NCBI RefSeq assembly: GCF_007565055.1
Contig: NC_044568.1
Span: 39,707,156 to 39,771,155, forward strand
DNA: 64,000 nucleotides
Direction: 5' to 3'
From: Rhinopithecus roxellana
Taxonomy: Eukaryota; Chordata; Mammalia; Primates; Cercopithecidae
This document shows positions 54,151-64,000 of the stretch, one piece after another; positions within the stretch are counted from its first letter, which is position 1; every line of letters begins with the position of its first letter. The translations under genes were made by a program, and so were the position numbers. The notes below the pieces were generated by a model that saw only the letters and a list, made by a program, of their open reading frames with translations, made no database searches and was not told the origin of the DNA.

Positions 54151-55689
54151 AAGACAACAGATAAAGGAAGAATTGAAGAAAGGAGGAAAAAGAAAGGAAG
54201 AAAGGAAAGTACTGGCCAGCTGGTAGGTGGCAGAGTTTGTGAAACAATCCAAACAGATTGACATAATTGTGCTAAATTAAGTGTGGTGGTTCGTGGAGGT
54301 ACTGGATTATTTGCTATGTGACAAGTTTTCACCACATTGTAAAAGATGGCCTTGGCTTGATCAGCTGTTACCAGGTTAAAATTGGTGCTTACATGATTCT
54401 GAGAGTGAAAGCCTGTATAAATGTTGTGCCCTAGGTATCTCACTTGCCTCACCCTAGTCCCACTCCTGAAGAAAGGCTTGAGCCATCCCACTCCCTGGAA
54501 ATAATCAACTTACATTATAGCAAGGCAAAAGCAAAAGGTATTAATGTTAAGTAACATTTAATATCTCTTGCTCAACATTATAAAAATATTTATTGCTTGG
54601 TTATACATAGTATTTCTATTAAAGAACTTCCAAATTAAGAAGGTAAAAGTTGGATAATCATCAATCATTGTGGGTTTCAAAAGGGATATAGGTAACCTTA
54701 AATTCTAGCAAAGTAGGTCATGTTCATGGAGCTGGACAGTGACTGATGGAGACAAAAGAGGTGGGAATCTTCCTTGTTTCAACAACTAAAACAACATAAG
54801 GAGATAAATTGTAACAGAAGAGGGCTTAGAAAACAAAGAAGGGTTTTTGAAATCATTACTTAATATTATTTCAAGTACACAAAGAAAAGGGCATAGTGAA
54901 GAAAAACTTTTTGGCTGATGTCTATTGAAAATTTCTGATTCATTTTTTACTGCCATATTAAAAGAATATATATATTAATTTAGGGACAGCAAGAAAAAGA
55001 GGATTTCCCTAATTTTTAGCCTTTTAGCCGAATGTCCTTAACAGTAAGGATTTAATTTATGTTCAACCCTGGTCAAAACTGAAAAAAAAAAAAAAAGTCT
55101 GGAAATGGGAATCAAGCTAAATATTTAGAAGAGAGAAAACTAGAAAGACACAGAAAAGGAGGAAAGTCTAGAATAGAAGTAAGGAATGGTAGTGGCTACT
55201 GGGGGCATGGAAGGGCCAGTGTCATCTAATGGGTAGATGATCACACAGTGTACTGGTGAGTTGGTACAACTTAAAGTTCTAAACAAGAGGAGTGAGATAA
55301 GAGTGGCACCAGCAAGATAAGAGTGGAGATTTTACATAGCCTCAGGGTCCATATTGAGTTCCGTTGTCTCATCTACAAACTTATATTTAGGATCAAGTAA
55401 TCTTCACTTGTAAAGTATGAGAGCTTTCCACACCACATTTGACAGAAAGTCTTAATAGAGTCATAATTTAAGTAAGGTAAGTGGTATATCTCTTTCTGGA
55501 ATCAAATTGCCTACCCCTTGCCCCAAGAATAGGTAGGTTCAGGTGATTATGTCAGCTGGACAGGGTGAGGGCATTATATATTTAGAAAGTCATCATTATC
55601 TGGTGAGTCATATAAATAGAAGTATCGACTTCTTTCACTGATTTATTAGTTTATCCTTTCAATAAAGGTTCATGCTGCAGAGACTTCTG
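54151..55689. other. unassigned DNA with a purine-rich tract
   Basis: A GA-rich tract (GGAAGAAAGG type) lies at 54166-54208 and an A15 run at 55081-55095. Otherwise no element recognised. The minus-strand frame 54123-54491 has no recognised domain. Confidence 0.42.
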
Positions 55690-58392
55690 TTTCTGACCAT
55701 AATTAAACTGGCACCAAACTAGGCCTCTCAACTAAACAACATGAAAATTGGATAAAATTTATGAGACAATAGTTCTTAAGTAGGCAACGCAAGCATGAAA
55801 TCTCAAACAGAAGGAAAACTCTTGAGGCAATCACCACAATCCCCCAGCTCTCTAACAAGGAACAATTTCCTAAAGCAGCACAGAAACAATTCCAAGAATG
55901 ATATAGCAGTACTTCTGAGATTAGATTTGAGGGGAACTTGTGGGTAACATGAACGTTTGATGAAAAGGGAATGGGAAAGGAGGAACTTTTGCAGAGAGGA
56001 AGGCCCAGGAGTCTACAAGGAGGTCTCACACAAGTCCCTGGAAGAGGATGGAGATGCACATAGGCAGGTCAAGATCACAAGGCTTGCCCAGTCTCAGCTG
56101 CTGTGAGGTTAATAGGAGATCAAAAATACTAGAGGATAATCAGTCACACAGAAGAGCCAGCTGGAAGACTTTATAATTCAGGCCCTGTCAGACTAAAGAG
56201 ATCTTCTTCATACCCTGTTAAAATACCTGCCACTCAGCAGAGATCATAGAAAGGTCATGACTAGACCTTTCTGTCATGCCCTAGAATAAAACCTATCCTA
56301 CACTCATTTTTACAAAGCATAAAACAAGTCCTAAAACAATATTCTAGGAATTTGAGCCTCAACAGTACTGAATCATTTGAGAAACACGGTACACAAATTC
56401 CCACTTACAAAGTATGGAGCCAAGCCTGTATAAGTTTAAGATGATCAGGTAGTAATTGAACTGACTGCTAAAAAAAAAAGGGTCAACATTCTCCAGGGGA
56501 AAAATATAAAAATCTAGACTTTCCAAAATGTAAAAAAATAAAATAAAAATAAATGAAAAACAAAAACCAAAAATCTGTGATTCCTGATAAAGAAAAAAAG
56601 TCAACAGAAATTGAACCTGATGGTCCATGGTGGAATTGGAAGACAGAATATAAAGCATTATTATAAATATATTCAAGAATTAAAGGAAAATGTGGTCTTA
56701 ACAAAGAGAGGGCACTTCATCAGAAAAGAAAAATAAAATTATAGTAAAAAGATGCAAATGGAAATTTGGAAAACCTAAAGCAAAATAACTAAAATGAAAA
56801 ATTCACTGTAGGAATTTAAGATCAGATTGGGAAATGAAGAAAAAAGTCAGTAAATCTAAGGACAGATTAATAGAACTTCTCCAATTTGGAAAATAGCAAT
56901 AAAAATTTGGGAGAAAAATTAACAGAGCCTGAGAGACCTGTGAGATAATGTGAATCATCACCTGAAATAAAAAAGAAAAACTGGAATAGAAAATAAATGA
57001 AGAAATAATGTTTGAAGTCTTCAAAATGTTGATGAAAAATCAGACAAACAAATAAACAAACAGTCTGACTTACTGGTTCAATAATTTTTAGCAAAATTCA
57101 AGCAGGATAAACAGAGAACCACACCTAAGCATATAATAGTGAAACTCCTGAAAACCAAAGATAAAGGGAAATTCTTCAAGGCAGCAAGACCACTAACCTC
57201 CTACCGCACCACAAAAGTCTCAGATATATCATGTCCATAGGAACAGGAATGGAATGAATACAGACTTAAGAATCTTATCAGAAACAATTGATAAAAGAAG
57301 ATAATGAAATAATATCTTTGTAGTGATGAAAATAATGTTTTAAACTTTCAACACAGAATTCTATATCTAAAAATATTTTTTTTTCAAACATTAGGGTGAA
57401 ATACAGATAATTTAAGATAAATAAAAGTACAGATACTTTGTCACCAATAGATATGCACTATAAGAAATGTTAAAGGATGTCTGAAAGCAAAAGATAAATG
57501 ATACCCAGGCAAAAGAGAAGGATGGAAAATTGAATCTACAGGAAGGAATAAGGTGCACTAGAAATCATTTTTAAAATAGACAAATATTTTTAAAAGTGTT
57601 TTTCAACTTACAATTTATTTAAAATACAGCCAGCTATTTAAAGCAAAAATATAATTTACAGTATTTAGAAGTAAAGGGTATGATGACAATTGCACAAAGG
57701 ACTGGAGGTCACACATACAATTACAGTATTCATATTGCTCTGATAGAAGCTCTTTTGAAACTGATGTCTTATCCTACTTAGTGCCTCAAGCTAGATCCTG
57801 TTCAGATGTGTTGTGACAAGTTAGTCCAAATTTATTTTGGTGCAAAAATAATTTGAAATTCATGCTTAGGTTTTTCATAATAGTTTCCATGAACTTTTTG
57901 AAATCCTCTTATAAAAAGATTGCAGGATATAAAGTAAATATACAAATGCCATTCATGTTTCTATATTCCAGCAAAAAATGATTGGAACAGAAAAAAAATT
58001 ATAATAAAAAATGAATTTCACCAAAAACATTAAAATCCTCTATACTAAAAATAGAAAACTAGTGGGAAAGAGTCATTGCTGAGAGAAATATTAAAAAGTC
58101 TACATAAATGAAGAGATATCTCTCATTTACAAATTGAAAGATTCAATATTATTAAGATGCCCATTCTTCCCACATGAAATCTCACTGAAAATCACAGCAA
58201 GCATTTTTGTAGAAATTTCCAGACTGAGTTCAAAATATTTATATGGCACATTATAAAGGATTTAAATTAGTCAAAAATATTTTGGGGAAAAATCAAAGTT
58301 GAAGTGCTTACATTCCCTATTTCCATTAATCATCACAAAACCACAGTATCCAAGACACAGTGGTATAAACATAAAGACAGATATGGATAAAT
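55690..58392 (+). mobile_element. old L1M element, 5' leader to mid ORF2
   Basis: From about 56990 the ORF1-type wording appears ('gtttgaagtcttcaaaatg', 'gtgaaactcctgaaaaccaa', 'cttatcagaaacaattgat', 'atagatatgcactataagaa', 'atgttaaaggatgtctga'). From about 57925 ORF2 wording follows ('tgcaggatataaagtaaata', 'agattcaatattattaagat', 'acacagtggtataaacataa'). The 55690-56990 part is probably its leader but is too diverged to be sure. No frame is intact. The sequence breaks at about 58392 and resumes at 59284. Confidence 0.62.
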
Positions 58393-58484
58393 AAAAATAG
58401 ATAAACCAGATATACAATTTTGCTTCATTTATCTATATATCTGTCTTTATGTTTATACCATCGTGTCTTGAATACTGTAGTTTT
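58337..58484. repeat. inverted repeat (56/58-bp arms, 34-base spacer)
   Basis: Left arm 58337-58392 and right arm 58427-58484 are reverse complements with about six differences. Both contain 'gtataaacataaagacagat' in opposite orientation. The arms lie at the point where the plus-strand L1M switches to a minus-strand L1M piece. Confidence 0.88.
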
Positions 58485-58494
58485 ATAATTAATT

Positions 58495-59283
58495 GATTAT
58501 ATATAATTTTTATAAACTCTTTACTGGAATAATATAAACAAGTCACATCCTACAATTTATCTATTTAAATTGTACAATTAAATTATTTTTAGTATATCCA
58601 CAGAGTTGTGTAACAGTCAACACAATCAACTTTAGAATATTTTTATCACTCCAAGGAGAAACCCCACAGGATTAAAAGTCTATCTTCTTTTTCCTTAAAC
58701 ATCTCCTCCAACCCTAAGCAACCACTAATCTACTTTCTGTTGGCAGCAGAGTTGTCTCTTCTGAACATTTCATATAAATGGAATCACGCAATATGTGGTC
58801 TTCTTTTGTGACTGGCTTTTTTCGCTTAGCATAGTGTTTTCAAGGTTCATCTGTATTGGGCATGTATCAGTACTTCATTCCTTTTTTATGGCCAAATAAT
58901 ATTCCATTGTATGGATGTACCACATTTTATTTATCCCTTTATTAATTGTTGGACATCTGGATTGTTTTCACTTGGCTCTTAAAATGAATATTGATGCTGT
59001 GAACATGCATGTATAAATTTCCCTGTGGACGTATGTTTTCATTTCTCTTGGGTCTGTATCTAGAATGTAATTGCTTGGTCAAATGGTAACTTAATGCTTG
59101 ACATCTGGAGAACTTCCAAACTGTTTTCCCAAGAGCTGCATCATTTTATACTCTTACAAGTTGTCTATGAAGAGTCCATTTTCCCCACAAAAACATACTT
59201 ATTGTCTTTTTTTAGTATAGCCATCATAGTGGGTATGAAGTGGCATCTCCTTATAGTTTTGATTTGCATTTTTCTAATTTTGA
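58495..59283 (-). mobile_element. L1M 3' end in opposite orientation
   Basis: Antisense L1MB/L1MC-type landmarks: 'tatccacagagttgtgtaac', 'gcaaccactaatctactttc', 'catataaatggaatcacgca', 'gtgttttcaaggttcatctg', 'aaataatattccattgtatg' and 'ccatcatagtgggtatgaag'. It separates the two parts of the plus-strand L1M (55690-58392 and 59284-60205). Confidence 0.82.
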
Positions 59284-60205
<922 letters not shown>

Positions 60206-60402
60206 AAAAAGGACTATGAAGCAGTTGTTCTATTCTAAGCTCTGTGTTGTGTGCTGGATACACAATGATAACAGAAACATGGATAGCCCCTGGTTACATG
60301 AAGCTTATAGCCTAGTCTATTTTATATGTATTGTATTATCTTATTTAACTCTAACAACAATTTTGTAAGGAGATGTGGGCTGGAATTATTATTCCCTTTT
60401 CA

Positions 60403-61204
<802 letters not shown>

Positions 61205-61296
61205 ATATATATATCTATATATACACATATATATGTGTGTGTGTGTTTGTGTACATAAGAGAGAGAGCATGTGTGTGTGTGTTTGTGTGTGTATAT
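61205..61296 (+). repeat. compound TA/TG/GA microsatellite
   Basis: Runs of AT, GT, GA and GT units in succession. Confidence 0.93.
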
Positions 61297-61344
61297 CTCA
61301 GGCATATGCATTTAAGCTCAGTATAACATACATCATTCAGGTCA

Positions 61345-61560
61345 TTATGTAAATAACTCATTATTTTTAATAGCTACATACTTATCATTGTGCACACAAC
61401 TGCATTGGTGCTATTAATTCTATAGGATGTATTCTTTTAAAAAGATGAACTGCTTGCTGAAAAGTTACGCATTTGTACTTTTAACAAATATTACCAAAGT
61501 ATTGTCTAAAAGTTTGTGGCGATTTGCAGCCCACGATGATGTATATGGGTACATAGTCCA
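61345..61560 (-). mobile_element. old L1M fragment
   Basis: 'tttttaatagctacatactt', 'cattggtgctattaattcta' and 'gcatttgtacttttaacaaa' then 'tattaccaaagtattgtc' match antisense L1M ORF2-end text. Confidence 0.58.
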
Positions 61561-62189
61561 AGTCACTTTCCAGCTGTGATTTTCAGTCCAAATAAATAAA
61601 GCTATACTTGTCATGTCCCACCCACTGCAAGCTCAGTGGCTCCATCTTCCTTTATCCTAGGCAAGTGTCATCATGTTGCAACTGAGCTATACTAAGCCAT
61701 CCCTCAAACACAGGGACTCTGAGCAGAGAGCCAGTGTGCCAGGGTCCACCAAGCGAGAACAAGAGAAGCAGGCTTTTGCTGCAGTCTAGCAGCTCATGTA
61801 TTTACTCTTTTCCACCTGTCTGAGCTAATGAATCTGCTGATCTCAAGCAGAGGATTACACTAAGCCACTCTGTAATGCTCACTTGACTGAGGATGAACTC
61901 AGGATGAAATGATGTTTGTAATTTTTTTTTCAGGAATTGCAAGCCATTGAATTTGTCAAATATTTATATTGCACAACTGTTAGGTACCAAGTGCCTACAG
62001 CATGTATCTCTCTGGCTCTCTGGCTTTCTATCCATATCTATCTATTAAACTCTACTCTTTTGTCCCATACTATTTTCAAAGGGTTTACAGATACAATCTA
62101 TAACCAGACAGGATATAATCTCATGTAACACGGTCCCAAATGAGAGTACTGATAATTTTATTTTGCCTACTGAGACTATATTCAGTCCT
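61561..62189. other. unassigned non-coding DNA
   Basis: No element recognised. Confidence 0.4.
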
Positions 62190-62218
62190 TGTATTAGTCC
62201 ATTTTGACACTGCTATAA

Positions 62219-62558
<340 letters not shown>

Positions 62559-62791
62559 TAAAGAAAAGAGGTTTAATTGACCACAGTTCCAAATGGCTGG
62601 GGAGGCCTCAGGAAACTTACAATCATAGTGGAAGGCAAAGGGGAAGCAGGCACCTTCTTCACAAGGTGGCAGAAGGGAAGTGAGAGAGCAGGAAAAAAAA
62701 ACTGCCATTTTTAAAACCATCAGATCTCATGAGAACTCCCTCACGATCACAAAAACAGCATGGGGGAAACCGCCCCATGATCCAATCACCC

Positions 62792-62907
62792 CCCTCACTC
62801 GATATGTGGGGATTACAGCTCCCTCCCTCCACACATGGGGATTACAGTTCCCTCCCTTGAAACGTGGGGATTACAGGTCCCTCCCTCGATACGTGCAGAT
62901 TACAATT
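62792..62907 (+). repeat. four-unit 29-bp tandem repeat within the LTR
   Basis: Units at 62792-62820, 62821-62849, 62850-62878 and 62879-62907, each starting CCCTC and ending GATTACA plus two to three bases. They derive from one copy of the LTR's own 'ccctccct..cacgtggggattaca' segment, which occurs once in the MST copy at 1752-2098. Confidence 0.94.
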
Positions 62908-63194
62908 GGAGATGAGATTTGTGTGGAGACACAGAGCCAAACTCTATCAGTCCTTTTAGCCATAACCATAGACAGGGCCCAAATGCTCCTTATTTCCTGT
63001 TCCCTTTTCTTCTTTCGGTTTCTACTCCTCTTCACGTCTTCAAAGGCTCTAACTTAACCTTGAACCTATTATTTATAATTGAGATTGTTAGGATTCACCC
63101 TTGTTCCAATTTGGATGGCAATAGGTAAACTTTAGTGAGGAGCATCTTTAAGCCTCTGCTTTGTTAATAAGAATGGTTAGTGGGCATAGAAAGA

Positions 63195-63450
63195 ATGAAT
63201 AAGACATATTATTTGATGGCACAATAGGGTGACTACAGTCAATAAACTGTACATTTTTAAAATAACCTAAAGAGTGTAATTAAGTTGTTTGTAACTCAAA
63301 GGATAAATGCTTGAGGAGATGAGTACCCCTCTCCCCATGATGAGCTTGTTTCATATTGCATGTCTGTATCAAAACATCTCATGTGCCCCACAAATATGTA
63401 TATATATACCTACTATGAACCTTAAAAAATTAAAAAATAAGAAAAGAAAA
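63195..63450 (+). mobile_element. L1 3' UTR (L1PB/L1MA type)
   Basis: 'aatagggtgactacagtcaa', 'tttgtaactcaaaggataaa', 'tgcttgaggagatgagtacc' and 'atcaaaacatctcatgtgcc' are sense L1 3' UTR landmarks, ending in an A-rich tail at about 63422-63452. Confidence 0.84.
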
Positions 63451-63807
63451 AATAATTCTCTATAGAAATCTGGAATACCCAATATTCTTCTAAAATCTCT
63501 TTTCCCATAAGAAATAGGAGTGGGCAGGAACCAAGTTCGGGAAGAAAACAGAAAATCACATCCTTCCATGTTTAGATGAATGAGTCACAGTCCCTGATCT
63601 CAAAGAGCTCCAGCAAGATGAGAGGCATACACAACTAGTGAAAAGGACACAAGCTCGAATGGGACAAGGATGGGGAGTCAGAATAAGGAACACAGGGCAA
63701 CTTGATAACCCAGGCAATTGAGTATCTTGCCTAGATTTAATTGACAGGAGAAGGCTACATGCATGAGCTGGGCCTTCAAGGAGGGGCAAAACAAGAAAAG
63801 GCAAAAA

Positions 63808-63850
<43 letters not shown>

Positions 63851-64000
63851 AAATAAAAATAAAAGGACATCAGTGAAAGCAGAGTGGCAGTAAGGAGCAC
63901 AGCACCTTGAAGCATGTGTTGCTTTGTGAACCTAAGACATCAAAATTAGATAAAAGTTTCAAATTTAGATTAGTGGATTATGTTCGTATAGATGTCACCG
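63451..64000. other. unassigned DNA with (AAAT)n
   Basis: No element recognised besides the tetranucleotide array at 63805-63864. Confidence 0.45.
63805..63864 (+). repeat. (AAAT)n microsatellite
   Basis: About a dozen AAAT units, then AAAAAT variants at the right end. It has no recognisable SINE or LINE body attached. Confidence 0.96.

Noticed and set aside
57835..57900. Mariner-like end ('ttattttggtgcaaaaataat')
   Set aside because: Only one short end-like match, no opposite inverted terminus and no convincing TA flanks.

Overview
This window is nuclear DNA from an Old World monkey (macaque, baboon or guenon lineage). The main evidence is the young AluY copies at 2743-3051, 44833-45155 and 50296-50617. 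They share a set of changes typical of cercopithecid AluYRa-type elements: GGCTCAAGCC in place of GGCTCACGCC at the 5' end, GGGCGAGGTGG in the right arm, and GAGATCCGGCC in place of GAGATCGCGCC. The L1 at 15898-17028 also has a 3' UTR of the Old World monkey type. The sequence is AT-rich, and neither strand shows a convincing protein-coding exon, tRNA, rRNA or CpG island. All long reading frames are either remnants of transposable elements or chance frames. The window looks intergenic or deeply intronic.

Layout. 0-7.8 kb: Alus, an MST LTR, an L1 3' end, then a nearly full-length but dead minus-strand L1 (2668-7482) with a complete 5' UTR. 7.8-14.5 kb: mostly unassigned DNA, with the 3' end of an ERVL provirus (10006-11476) bracketed by a 160-bp direct repeat, plus L1, MLT1 and MIR fragments. 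14.5-17 kb: a Tigger DNA transposon carrying an AluJ, abutted by a monkey-lineage L1 whose 3' UTR holds a 202-bp foreign insert. 17-25 kb: long unassigned DNA with old L1M and MIR pieces. 25.3-26.2 kb: a second copy of the same Tigger family, with a MER1-type hAT element nested in it. 27.5-34 kb: two LTR-like blocks, L2, a MER8/Tigger2-like element and two pairs of decayed direct repeats. 34-46 kb: MIRs, old L1M, seven Alus and microsatellites. 46.7-50.6 kb: an MST (MaLR) provirus-like element whose 5' LTR was later split by a CpG-rich class I solo LTR with a 4-bp target duplication. 50.6-64 kb: Alus, MLT1, L2, a rearranged L1M block with a hairpin-like inverted repeat, and an MST solo LTR that carries an AluS and an internal four-unit 29-bp tandem array.

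There is no operon-like or gene-network logic here. The window's interest is its stratigraphy: which element sits inside which, which target duplications survive, and a few blocks no standard repeat family explains. The most promising of these are the 202-bp insert in the young L1 (16684-16885), the long direct repeats flanking the ERVL fragment, and the solo class I LTR at 47709-48113. Repeat names were assigned by recognition of consensus features, without a database search, so subfamily calls are approximate.
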